Positions 18,396 to 26,129 of a stretch of DNA of 64,000 bases are shown here, in pieces. The translations under genes and the position numbers were made by a program. Source of the DNA: Solwaraspora sp. WMMA2056. Lineage in GTDB: Bacteria; Actinomycetota; Actinomycetes; Mycobacteriales; Micromonosporaceae. How positions within the stretch are numbered: position 1 is the stretch's first letter; each line of letters begins with the position of its first letter. Location: assembly GCF_030345095.1 (NCBI RefSeq), contig NZ_CP128360.1:124001-188000 (forward strand). The letters run 5' to 3'. The notes under the pieces were generated by a model. It was not told where the DNA came from, did not search any database, and was given only the letters and a program-made list of their open reading frames with translations.

Positions 18396-19268
18396 TCACA
18401 GTTCCCGCACCCGGCGGGTCAGCACGACCGAGATCGCCGCGAACAGGACGACGGCGACGGCCAGCATGCCGAGCGCGGTCGGCCACATCGCCTGCCAGCC
18501 GAACAGCGCACCACTACGCAGGCAGGAGATTCCGTAGGTCACCGGGTTCACCACCGACAGCCACCGGAGCACCTCCGGCATCTGCTCCACCGGGTAGAAC
18601 GACGGGCTGGAGAAGAGCAGGAACGGACCGAGCACGTTGATCAGCACCATGAACCGCTGAAAGTCGCGAACGAGTGACGCGAACAGCAGATAGAGGCCGT
18701 TGAACGTCAGCGACACCACGACCGTACCCGCCCCGAGGGCGGCCCAGTTGGCCAACGGCCAGCCCAGGTCGAACAACAGCACCCCGACGAGCAGGGCGGC
18801 CACGCTCTGCGCGATCACCAGACCGGTGGTGGCGAGGATCTTCCCCGCGATGTAGCCCGCCCGGCTCATCGGATAGGACCACAGCTCGACCGCCATCCCG
18901 CCCATCTCCTCCTGGAACAGGGAGGTCCCGGTGGTCGTGGTCGCGGCGAGCATCGACGACAGCATGATCGCGGGGATGGCGAACTCGGCGTACCCGACGC
19001 TGATCCCCTGGTACGTGACGCTGCCGACCAGTTTCGTCAGCGACGTGGCGAACAGCAGCAGGTAGATGGCGGTCGGCAGCACCGCCAGCAACAGGTTGGT
19101 GCGGTTGCGGGTCAACAGCAGGAACTCGCGGTAGACGATCGCCCGCAGACCGCTGCGGCCCCGCAGCCGCACCCGGTCGGCCCGGCGGGCGGACGGCGCG
19201 ACCTGGGGCGTCCCGCCTCGGGTGGGCGCGACCAGCACCGATCCGGTCGACGGTGTCGTGGCGTTCAC
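18396..19268 (-). CDS. ABC-2 type permease of the putative RiPP exporter
   Basis: 290 residues. Six hydrophobic spans follow a basic cytoplasmic N-terminus, in the DrrB/ABC-2 arrangement, with the segment LFSSPSFYPVEQMPEVLRWLSVVNPVTY typical of the subfamily spread over residues 200-235. Its ATG overlaps the stop of the ATPase gene by four bases, so the two are translationally coupled. With that ATPase it should export a molecule across the membrane; the operon context implies the processed peptide. It is the last gene of the operon. Confidence 0.88.
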   Translation of the reverse strand: MNATTPSTGSVLVAPTRGGTPQVAPSARRADRVRLRGRSGLRAIVYREFLLLTRNRTNLLLAVLPTAIYLLLFATSLTKLVGSVTYQGISVGYAEFAIPAIMLSSMLAATTTTGTSLFQEEMGGMAVELWSYPMSRAGYIAGKILATTGLVIAQSVAALLVGVLLFDLGWPLANWAALGAGTVVVSLTFNGLYLLFASLVRDFQRFMVLINVLGPFLLFSSPSFYPVEQMPEVLRWLSVVNPVTYGISCLRSGALFGWQAMWPTALGMLAVAVVLFAAISVVLTRRVREL

Positions 19269-20215
19269 GCGGTCACACCTTCCCGGCCCTGATCCACCAG
19301 GGCGACGTAGGCATCTTCGAGTGACGGGGTACGGAACTCGATCGTGGCGCCCCGTACCGCAGCGCCTCGAACGAGGTCGATCACGCTGGGCAGATGGTCG
19401 TCGGCCCCAGCGGCATCGAGGGTGAAGGCGGCCTCGTCGGCGGCGGTGACGCGGGCCGCCGGGAGCAGTGCCTGCAGCCGGTCACGATCCTCCACGTCCG
19501 GTAGCCGCACCAGAACCGACTGTTCGCCGTACCTGGCGACCAGCGTGGCGGGCGCGTCGTCAGCGGACAGTCTCCCCCGGTCGATGATCAGCACCCGGGA
19601 GCAGTTCCGTTCGATCTCCTCGATGTAGTGACTGGTCCAGATGATCGTGGTGCCGTGTTCGACGTTCAGCTTCGCGATCAGTTCCCACATCTGCCGCCGC
19701 CCCTGGACGTCGAGCCCGGCGGAGGGCTCGTCGAGGATCAGCAGGCTCGGCACGGTGAGCAACGCCCGGACCAGTTGCAGGCGACGCCGCTGCCCGCCGG
19801 AGAGGGTGAACGCCAGTTGCCCGGCGACCTCCTGCAGGTCGAACAGGGACAGCATCTCGTCGACCCGGCGCCGCACGTCACGCCAGCGCAGCCCGCGGAA
19901 CGCCGCCGCGATCCTTACCTGGTCGATCGCGGGCAGCATGTTGTCCATCGGTCCCGACTGGTGCACGGCGGCGATCGCCTGCTTCACCGTGGCCGCGTCG
20001 GCGATCGGGTCCCCACCGCACACCGTCAGCGCACCCGCCGACCGGGACGTGATGCCGCACATGAGTTTCACCAGGGTCGTCTTACCGGCCCCGTTCGGGC
20101 CGAGCAGGCCGATCACCTCTCCCTGGTCGAGGGTGAACGAGACGTCGGACAGCGCCGGACGGGACATGGCCTGGTACTTCTTCGTCAGTCCGGCGGCAAC
20201 GACGATCGCGGTCAT
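19265..20215 (-). CDS. ABC transporter ATP-binding protein (DrrA type)
   Basis: 316 residues from ATG 20215. Walker A GLLGPNGAGKTTLVK, signature LSGGQRRRLQL, Walker B LLILDEPSAGLD and the H-loop TSHYIEE are all intact. The C-terminal 80 residues match the extra domain of antibiotic-resistance ATPases of the DrrA/CcmA group. It energises the ABC-2 permease encoded downstream. ATGA overlaps on both sides tie it to the peptidase and permease genes. Confidence 0.93.
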   Translation of the reverse strand: MTAIVVAAGLTKKYQAMSRPALSDVSFTLDQGEVIGLLGPNGAGKTTLVKLMCGITSRSAGALTVCGGDPIADAATVKQAIAAVHQSGPMDNMLPAIDQVRIAAAFRGLRWRDVRRRVDEMLSLFDLQEVAGQLAFTLSGGQRRRLQLVRALLTVPSLLILDEPSAGLDVQGRRQMWELIAKLNVEHGTTIIWTSHYIEEIERNCSRVLIIDRGRLSADDAPATLVARYGEQSVLVRLPDVEDRDRLQALLPAARVTAADEAAFTLDAAGADDHLPSVIDLVRGAAVRGATIEFRTPSLEDAYVALVDQGREGVTA

Positions 20216-21129
20216 CAGCTGCCTCCACCAGTGGTTTGGACCGGGACCGGGACCACCGCCCGGAGCACGGCCGAAAGCGCGGCCAGTGGGGAAACGCGGA
20301 CCCGGGGCGGTCCGCAGCGCACCCGTACCTCGGCCAGTTCCGGCGGGATGAGGTACCCGGGAAGATCGTCGTCGAGCTGGCCGAAGGAACCACCGACGAC
20401 GATCTGTGTACCGGGGGGCAGCGGCCCGTCGACGACCTCGCCGACGGCGTGTACCGCGTGCTCGGTGACCCCGACGCAGGGCCGGTCCGCCAACTCCGCC
20501 CGCAGCTCGGCCAGGACCACGGCGTCCACTCCGATGCCGTACGCCGGTCTGACACGCACCCGCCAGCCGGCCGGCAGGCCCGACGGCGGCCCGGTCGACG
20601 GATCGTCGGTGATGATCCAGACGGTCACCGGCAGGTCGACGGCGGCGGCCGGCGGCACGGCCCGGCCGGCGGGCGGCCACCGGCGGGGCGCGGGGCGGGC
20701 GACGATCCCGGGGACGACACCGACGACATCCGCCATCGGCATCGGCGGGTCGAACAGGTCGCGGCTGTCGCCCGCCGTCGTCACCCAGTCGTCGACGAGC
20801 GCATGTACGCGGTGCAGCACCAGTTGGTCGCGGTAGCGCACCGCCACGACGTCACCGGGGCGTAGCCCGCTGTCGGGGACAGGGTGGACCTGGACCCGCT
20901 CGCCCGGCTGGAGCGTGGGATGCATGCTCCGGCCGTCGACCGGCACGGTGACGCGGCCGAACTTCCGTAGCCCCTGTGCGATCAGGTCGATCGGGACGAT
21001 GCTGGCCGGCTCAGGAGCCGGCGGCGGAGGGGTCCGGGCCGGATGGCTCGACGCGGATGAGGCCCTGCGCTGCGAGCTGCTCGATGAACCGACCAGTGTC
21101 GTCGGCGATGAGGCCGCGTTGGTTGTCAT
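20215..21129 (-). CDS. S26B/S24-like signal peptidase with unknown C-terminal domain
   Basis: Up to 304 residues from ATG 21129. The catalytic Ser lies in VDGRSMHPTLQPGERV (about residue 68), the likely base is His in LVLHRV (about 106) and an acidic residue lies in TAGDSRDLFD (about 121). Ser/His/Asp with His in place of Lys is the archaeal/SipW pattern (S26B). The last 140 residues resemble nothing I know. The start is problematic: ATG 21129 overlaps pqqD by 119 bases and its first 40 residues look like a shadow, yet homology begins near LIAQGLRKFGRV, before the next usable start (GTG 20946). A non-canonical start near 21000 is possible. It probably cleaves the leader of the modified peptide. 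Confidence 0.78.
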   Translation of the reverse strand: MTTNAASSPTTLVGSSSSSQRRASSASSHPARTPPPPAPEPASIVPIDLIAQGLRKFGRVTVPVDGRSMHPTLQPGERVQVHPVPDSGLRPGDVVAVRYRDQLVLHRVHALVDDWVTTAGDSRDLFDPPMPMADVVGVVPGIVARPAPRRWPPAGRAVPPAAAVDLPVTVWIITDDPSTGPPSGLPAGWRVRVRPAYGIGVDAVVLAELRAELADRPCVGVTEHAVHAVGEVVDGPLPPGTQIVVGGSFGQLDDDLPGYLIPPELAEVRVRCGPPRVRVSPLAALSAVLRAVVPVPVQTTGGGS

Positions 21130-21316
21130 CCTCTGCTCCGAATTCCTCGGCGAGACCGGCCACGATGGCATCCTCGTCGCCGGTCTGGACCAGCTGTCGC
21201 CAGATGGCCGCCGCAGTGGCGTTGAGGGTCTGGAACTCTCCAGCTGTGGTGTCGTAGATCTGGATCTCGTCCGGCGAATCGACCCAGACGACGCTGGGAC
21301 TGACCACCCACCCCAT
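21011..21316 (-). CDS. PqqD-family peptide-recognition protein
   Basis: 101 residues from ATG 21316, whose ATGA overlaps the stop of the radical SAM gene. The pattern EIQIYDTTAGEFQTLNATAA, then IWRQL, then IVAGLAEEFG and DDTGRFIEQLAAQGLI, is the winged-helix PqqD/RRE (RiPP recognition element) fold. Members bind the leader of a precursor peptide and present it to a radical SAM partner. Translational coupling to that partner supports this role. Confidence 0.9.
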   Translation of the reverse strand: MGWVVSPSVVWVDSPDEIQIYDTTAGEFQTLNATAAAIWRQLVQTGDEDAIVAGLAEEFGAEDDNQRGLIADDTGRFIEQLAAQGLIRVEPSGPDPSAAGS

Positions 21317-22788
21317 CACGACCTCCGGACAGCGGTGACCGGCAGTTGTCGCCGGTGTGCGGGTTGCGGCTGGGACGTGGCGCCGGCTGACGGGGCGAGC
21401 AGCGCGGCTTCCTTCTTCCAGTCCTCGTAGACCGGGTGCACGCTGCCGGTAGCGATCATCAGTGGCAGGAACGCCTCGTCCTCGTTGCTCAGTACGGTCT
21501 CGCGGCCGGCGCCGGCCGCGACCCACATCGAAGTGATCATCTGATGTCGCAACACCCGGCACAGCGCTCGCGAGTTGCGCTTCAGGTCACCGGTCGCTGC
21601 CATGTGGTACGCCCGGCAGCCGCCCGCGCAGGCCCCACGGATGTAGCAGCGACGACAGTCGGCGAGATTGTCGCCGGCAAAGACGGCGCTCGTGCGCAGA
21701 TCAGCGAGCATCGGCGACCCGAACAGTTCCCGTAGCCCGGTGCTGCGGATGTTGCCTACCTTGTGGTGGCGTTCGGTGACGAGCTTGCACGGGTACACGT
21801 CGCCGAGCGAGTTGACGTAGATCTCGTTGCCGCCGATACCGCAGTTGATTTTCGTGTCGCACGATCGCTGTCCGAGCGGACCGTCGGGCAAGAGGTTCTG
21901 TGCCCGCGGATCGGTCCAGACGAACCGGTGTGCGGTCTGGTAGCCGGACCAACCGAACGACGAGTCGTCGGTCGCTCCCCTACCGAGACCGCTGTGATGC
22001 ATCAGGCGTACGTGCGCGACGTCGATGTCCGCGAAAAGGACGGACAGGTCAGCGAGTTCGCCGACGTTGTCCTCAGAGACCACATGATTGATCATTGGGC
22101 GCACACCGAAGGTGTTGAGCATCCGCAGGGCGTCGACGGTCTTGGCGAAGGTCCCCACGCCCCGGGTCCGCTCGTGGGTCTTCGCCGTTCCCCCGTCGAT
22201 GCTGACGGTCACTCCGGCGAACGTTTCCGCGACCCGCCGGGCCGTCTCAGGTTTGCGGATGAGCGTCGCGTTGGTAATGATGTTCGCCTGCATTCCGAGT
22301 TCCCGGACCCGGCCGGCGACCTCGAAGAGGTCCCGACGCAACATCGGCTCGCCACCGGTGAAGATGATCGTCCTGGCACCCATGTCCGCAGACTGTTCGA
22401 CCAGTTCAAGCGACTCCCGGGTGTCCAGTTCGCCCGGCAGCCGCTTCTCGGAGGAGGCATAGCAGTACGGGCAGCGCAGATTGCACCCATCGGTGATCGC
22501 GTAGTAGACAAGTTTCAGCGGAGCGTCGACTTGCCGCAGCTCAGGCCGCTGGCCGGGCAGATAGACCAGCCGCGCCATCACCAACCTGGCGAGGAGACGC
22601 TCGGTTCGATCCGGCTCATCCCCGCCAACTGGGAGGTCGTTCGCCAACCGCCGCAGTACCTCGATCTCGAATTCGTCCAGGATCTGCCAGGCACCTATCT
22701 CAGGGTTGACGACGAGATTGCGACCACCGTCCCGAAAATAGACAAGATCCGCCGGAACCGAGTCGGACGACAGGAACCCGACAAGCAT
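21316..22788 (-). CDS. Radical SAM/SPASM peptide-modifying enzyme
   Basis: 490 residues from ATG 22788, which has an excellent RBS (AAAGGTGGT); the upstream start is not needed. The CNLRCPYC motif (Cys 102, 106, 109) binds the SAM 4Fe-4S cluster, followed by FTGGEPMLR. From about residue 325 a SPASM domain supplies Cys residues in CDTKINCG, YPCK, CRRCYIRGACAGGC and LCRVL for auxiliary clusters. The first 90 residues resemble a RiPP-recognition or PqqD-like domain. SPASM enzymes of this kind install thioether, C-C or epimer modifications in ribosomal peptides. The likely substrate is the Cys-rich peptide encoded 147 bases upstream. Confidence 0.93.
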   Translation of the reverse strand: MLVGFLSSDSVPADLVYFRDGGRNLVVNPEIGAWQILDEFEIEVLRRLANDLPVGGDEPDRTERLLARLVMARLVYLPGQRPELRQVDAPLKLVYYAITDGCNLRCPYCYASSEKRLPGELDTRESLELVEQSADMGARTIIFTGGEPMLRRDLFEVAGRVRELGMQANIITNATLIRKPETARRVAETFAGVTVSIDGGTAKTHERTRGVGTFAKTVDALRMLNTFGVRPMINHVVSEDNVGELADLSVLFADIDVAHVRLMHHSGLGRGATDDSSFGWSGYQTAHRFVWTDPRAQNLLPDGPLGQRSCDTKINCGIGGNEIYVNSLGDVYPCKLVTERHHKVGNIRSTGLRELFGSPMLADLRTSAVFAGDNLADCRRCYIRGACAGGCRAYHMAATGDLKRNSRALCRVLRHQMITSMWVAAGAGRETVLSNEDEAFLPLMIATGSVHPVYEDWKKEAALLAPSAGATSQPQPAHRRQLPVTAVRRS

Positions 22789-22812
22789 GATCACCACCTT
22801 TTGAGAGCGGAA

Positions 22813-22854
22813 GCGGTCGGGCGGTTCCGACACTTGCGACTACCGCCCGACCGC
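22813..22854 (-). terminator. Intercistronic hairpin between precursor and radical SAM genes
   Basis: A perfect 13-bp stem (GCGGTCGGGCGGT with its mirror) and a 16-base loop. It lies 25 bases before the radical SAM start codon and has no T-run. It may act as a partial terminator or a stability element, giving more precursor than enzyme mRNA. Confidence 0.6.
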
Positions 22855-22893
22855 ACCCTTTTACCAGCACTCTTCTGCCAGCACTCGTCGTCT

Positions 22894-22916
22894 CGCGGAG
22901 AAACTGATTCTCCGCG
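22894..22916 (-). other. Second intercistronic hairpin
   Basis: A perfect 9-bp stem, CGCGGAGAA with TTCTCCGCG, and a five-base loop lie about 18 bases after the precursor stop codon. Together with the 22813-22854 stem it would form a double barrier to 3'-exonucleases for the short precursor transcript. Confidence 0.55.
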
Positions 22917-22934
22917 AATCGGTGCCAGCCGGTC

Positions 22935-23057
22935 TTAGCGTCCGGATCCCGCGCCGGCCCCAGCACCACCGCTGCAACCACAGGCGCACACGCCTGGCAG
23001 CGCCATCGCGGCCGCGAAGTCCGTCGGACGGATTTCAGGCTTGACCCACTTTGCCAT
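22935..23057 (-). CDS. Putative Cys-rich RiPP precursor peptide
   Basis: 40 residues, ATG 23057 to TAA 22935, with GGGGG as RBS at about 7-11 bases. The leader MAKWVKPEIRPTDFAAAMAL has the W-x-x-P pattern also seen near the start of PqqA-type precursors. The putative core is PGVCACGCSGG followed by alternating Gly/Ala and a GSGR end. It has three Cys (24, 26, 28) in CxCxC spacing. It is the first gene of a minus-strand operon encoding a radical SAM/SPASM enzyme, PqqD, a signal peptidase and an ABC exporter. The family is not one I recognise; the cleavage point (possibly after AMAL or LPG) and the modification are unknown. Confidence 0.82.
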   Translation of the reverse strand: MAKWVKPEIRPTDFAAAMALPGVCACGCSGGAGAGAGSGR

Positions 23058-23351
23058 TACACACCCCCTTGGGCGTCAGCAACTGCATTGACATGACGCG
23101 GGCCGTGATCACAAGTCTCGCGATTGACCAATGTTAACATTGGGGCAACCACTACACCACGATAAGTTTTTGTTGATTATTTGCATTCACATCAATAACT
23201 TTTATGCCACTCGCCAGACGTAGACGACCATCGTGGTAATCTCGGCCTCCATCCCAATTCGCCATCTATCCCCAGGGGACGGCCGGGCAGCCCTGCGACA
23301 ACCTGCGGCTCACCACCGGAAGGTTGGCGTCGCCGGGGCAGGTGCCGGATC
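23058..23351. promoter_or_regulatory. AT-rich divergent promoter region of the RiPP operon
   Basis: This 294-base region between the precursor (minus) and the DUF817 gene (plus) is far richer in A+T than its surroundings, especially 23160-23205. It must hold the RiPP promoter, but several -35/-10 pairs are possible and none stands out. Confidence 0.55.
23128..23143. promoter_or_regulatory. 16-bp perfect palindrome, candidate operator
   Basis: CCAATGTTAACATTGG is fully self-complementary and lies about 70-85 bases before the precursor start codon. It is the most likely binding site for a dimeric regulator of the operon; no regulator gene is encoded inside the cluster. Confidence 0.55.
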
Positions 23352-24191
23352 ATGACGGACATGACGGCGGCGGTGTCGACCGGAGCGGGCCTTCGGCGAG
23401 GCACCGTACTGCTGCTGCGCTTCGCCTGGATCGAGGCGAAATCGTGCGGTTTCGCGGTCGCCGTCTTCACCTGCCTGGCGGTGACGTCGGTGGTTCCACT
23501 GCCGATCCCCCGGTACGACGCCCTGCTGATCTGCATGATCGTGGTGACGGCCGTACTGTGGCGCATCGGCTGGGAAACCGGCCGGGAGGTCGCCGTCATC
23601 GCCGGATTCCACCTGGTCGGGCTGGCCCTGGAACTGTTCAAGGTGCGGGTCGGCTCCTGGTCGTACCCCGAGGAGGCATTGACCAGGGTCGCCGGAGTGC
23701 CGCTCTACTCCGGGTTCATGTACGCGGCGGTCGGCTCGTACATCTGTCAGGCATGGCGTCGCCTGGACCTGCGGGTGACCGGCTACCGGCCGGTTGCGCT
23801 GGCCGTGCTCGCCGTCGCCGTGTACGCCAATTTCTTCACCCACCACTTTCTGCCCGACGTGCGCTGGATCCTCGCCGCGCTGCTGCTGGTCGTGCTGCGG
23901 CGTACCTGGGTGCACTTCACCGTCGACGACGCCCGGCTACGGATGCCGCTGGCGCTGGCGTTCGTGCTGACCGGCTTCTTCCTCTGGGTGGCGGAGAACG
24001 TCGCCACGTTTCTCGGGGCCTGGACCTACCCGGACCAGGAGCACGTCTGGACGTTCGTGCACGCCAGCAAGTTCGGCTCCTGGTCGCTGCTGGTCACCCT
24101 GTCGTTCGTCCTGGTCGCGACGGTGAAGGCGACCGAGGGGCGGCTGTACGGCGACCGCCCCCGGCCCAGCGTCGTCACGTCATCGGGCTGA
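23352..24191 (+). CDS. DUF817 integral membrane protein
   Basis: 279 residues with about eight hydrophobic spans. It matches DUF817 (Bacillus YoaT-like) in the blocks LVGLALELFKVRVGSWSYPE, GVPLYSGFMYAAVGSYICQA, NFFTHHFLPD and FFLWVAENVATFLGAWTYP. Conserved His, Trp and Tyr residues facing the membrane suggest binding of a ligand or metal, but the role is unknown. It is divergent from the RiPP operon, sharing its AT-rich promoter region, and may be unrelated to it. Confidence 0.9.
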   Translation: MTDMTAAVSTGAGLRRGTVLLLRFAWIEAKSCGFAVAVFTCLAVTSVVPLPIPRYDALLICMIVVTAVLWRIGWETGREVAVIAGFHLVGLALELFKVRVGSWSYPEEALTRVAGVPLYSGFMYAAVGSYICQAWRRLDLRVTGYRPVALAVLAVAVYANFFTHHFLPDVRWILAALLLVVLRRTWVHFTVDDARLRMPLALAFVLTGFFLWVAENVATFLGAWTYPDQEHVWTFVHASKFGSWSLLVTLSFVLVATVKATEGRLYGDRPRPSVVTSSG

Positions 24192-24217
24192 CCGGCGTCC
24201 GGGCGTCCGGGCGGGTT

Positions 24218-25879
24218 TCAGCGGCACAGCGGCAGCCCCAGGCCGCCCCGGTCGGCGCTGCGGATCCAGACCTCCGACAGGAAGCCGGTACGCCCGTCCG
24301 GCCAGCGGATCTTGTACCAGAGGTTCGACGTGTCGAGGTACGGGTTGGCGTCGTCGGCCGGGTCACCGAGGTTTCCGTTGGTGAGCTGCTGGCCGGTCGT
24401 CTGACAGATCGCGTTGAGTTTCGCGCCGCTGTGCAGCTGCGTCTGCTCCAGGGCGCACGGCTGCCCGCAGTTGGCCGGCTCCGAGGTGAGGTACGCCGAC
24501 ACGTCCTCGCGCATCAGGTTGCCGGCGGTGACCCGGTTGTCGACGACCACCGGCGCGCCTTCCGAGATCCCCTGGGTGACATCCGAGGTCGCCACGGCGA
24601 CCAGGAACTCCACGTCGTACGCCGCCGTCGGTGGCGTCGACGTCCGCACCAGCGCGGCGTAGGCGTTGCCGGCGGTACGGACGCAGAGCCGGGTGCCCTC
24701 CGCAGCGACCTGCGGCTCGGGCTGCCACACTCCAGCGGTCCAGCAGGCACGTGGGTCGAGCGGGCCGGCCGGCTTCGGGACAGCCGTACTGAGCGACGCC
24801 TCGTTGTAGGGTGCGAGCTGATCTGCGGTGACCAGCCGGACATCCTTGCGGTTGCCGTCGTCGAACCGCCACGCATCTAGGTCGAACCCCTGCCCGACCG
24901 CCAGACGCAGATTGCGGCAGGTCACGCCAGTGATCTGTACGCAGGATCCGTGCGGCGGCGCCGGCGTGGCATTCTCGTCCGACGGCTCCGCTTCGGCCTT
25001 GTCACCACTACTGCCGACGAGGAACGACATGGTCAGCACCGTCACCGCGAGGACCGCGCCGACGAGCGTCGTCCACCACCGGCGGCGCCGCCAGCGCAGA
25101 CCCCGCTGGTACCAGCGGAACAGGGCGGCACCAGCGAAGAGCAGCGCTATCGTCGCGACGGTTCGCAACAACGCCTTGTCGAGCAACGTCGCCGTCCCCG
25201 CCAGGATCATCAGGCCGGGAACAGCGCCGACGACCGGCCAGATCTGACCGAGGTCGCTCGTCACCCGTTGCCTGGCCGGCTCCGACCCGGGCTGCTTCGG
25301 TCGGGGCTCGGTCGGGGTGCTTCGAATGGCCCAGTAGGTCGGCAGGTCGTGGGCCTCGCGGAACCTGCGTACCGCGCGGGCCGGAGCCTCGATCAGCCAG
25401 CCGCTGGCCGTAGCATCCGTCGGCACCGTGCGCCAACCCATCGGTTCGACGAGCAGCAGTGCGTACAGGGCGGGAAGGAGATCCTTGACGTTCTTGCGTT
25501 TGAAACCCAGTTTGGTGCCGACATCCGCGCTGCTGATCCGGACCGGCACTCCGGGTTCGCCCGACGGTTCCCGGCTGACCGCCAGCCGTACCGACCGGAA
25601 GAAAAGATCGAGAAGATCGTCCGCCCGCCCGGTGGCCCGCGCCCCGGCCACGGTCAGCATGATCAATTGGTCGTCCGGGATGGGCGCGTCAGGAGTGACG
25701 CCGCACACCAGTTCCGGAGAGATGTCGTGGAGCAGCCCTTCTGCGGACAGGCCGTGAACGGTGTCCATCACCTTGTCCAGCTCGCAGAATCTCGGCCACC
25801 GATTGTTTGACTCGAGGAATTTCAGAACCTCGACCAGAACCATGTGTTGATCAGTGTCAGCCGGCCCAGGCATCGTCAC
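24218..25879 (-). CDS. Membrane protein with C-terminal SH3-like domain, function unknown
   Basis: About 553 residues from GTG 25879 (ATG 25873, ATG 25843 and far-upstream 26101 are alternatives; codon use before 25880 looks non-coding). The N-terminal 230 residues are soluble and alpha-helical (VLVEVLKFLESNNRWPRFCE). Three hydrophobic segments lie at about residues 245-330, one a membrane anchor (LVGAVLAVTVLTMSFLVG). A Cys-containing extracytoplasmic region follows. The end (LWYKIRWPDGRTGFLSEVWI) is typical of bacterial SH3b domains that bind cell wall or protein ligands. It follows the Hsp70-like gene on the same strand and may belong with the dynamin/Hsp70 set. I do not recognise the family. 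Confidence 0.65.
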   Translation of the reverse strand: MTMPGPADTDQHMVLVEVLKFLESNNRWPRFCELDKVMDTVHGLSAEGLLHDISPELVCGVTPDAPIPDDQLIMLTVAGARATGRADDLLDLFFRSVRLAVSREPSGEPGVPVRISSADVGTKLGFKRKNVKDLLPALYALLLVEPMGWRTVPTDATASGWLIEAPARAVRRFREAHDLPTYWAIRSTPTEPRPKQPGSEPARQRVTSDLGQIWPVVGAVPGLMILAGTATLLDKALLRTVATIALLFAGAALFRWYQRGLRWRRRRWWTTLVGAVLAVTVLTMSFLVGSSGDKAEAEPSDENATPAPPHGSCVQITGVTCRNLRLAVGQGFDLDAWRFDDGNRKDVRLVTADQLAPYNEASLSTAVPKPAGPLDPRACWTAGVWQPEPQVAAEGTRLCVRTAGNAYAALVRTSTPPTAAYDVEFLVAVATSDVTQGISEGAPVVVDNRVTAGNLMREDVSAYLTSEPANCGQPCALEQTQLHSGAKLNAICQTTGQQLTNGNLGDPADDANPYLDTSNLWYKIRWPDGRTGFLSEVWIRSADRGGLGLPLCR

Positions 25880-26129
25880 GCCGTCATTGTGCAACGAGAA
25901 ATCGATCTTCGACGGCGGGGGTGTCACCCGTCTCACATTCTCGACGACGAATCCGGCTATCCCGAAATGTCGGGCGAGCAGGCCACCGATATGCAGTTTC
26001 CAGGATGCGAATTGCACTCCCGTACCACCGGATTGAAGATCAATTGCCGGCGGAGCGCACGGTACGGCGGCTGCGTCCGCGACAAGGGTCGTCGCAGGCA
26101 CAGCCGCCGTCGTCGCAACGCGCGGGAGA
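25880..26129. other. Intergenic region downstream of the Hsp70-like gene
   Basis: About 250 bases with lower GC and poor codon bias. An open frame on the minus strand continues through it from 26101, so an N-terminal extension of the downstream gene is possible but unlikely. Confidence 0.4.

Noticed and set aside
22935..23057. Precursor as an ACGX-system or lanthipeptide substrate
   Set aside because: Only one ACG unit exists, no Ser/Thr-rich core or lanthionine synthetase gene is present, and the enzyme is radical SAM/SPASM.
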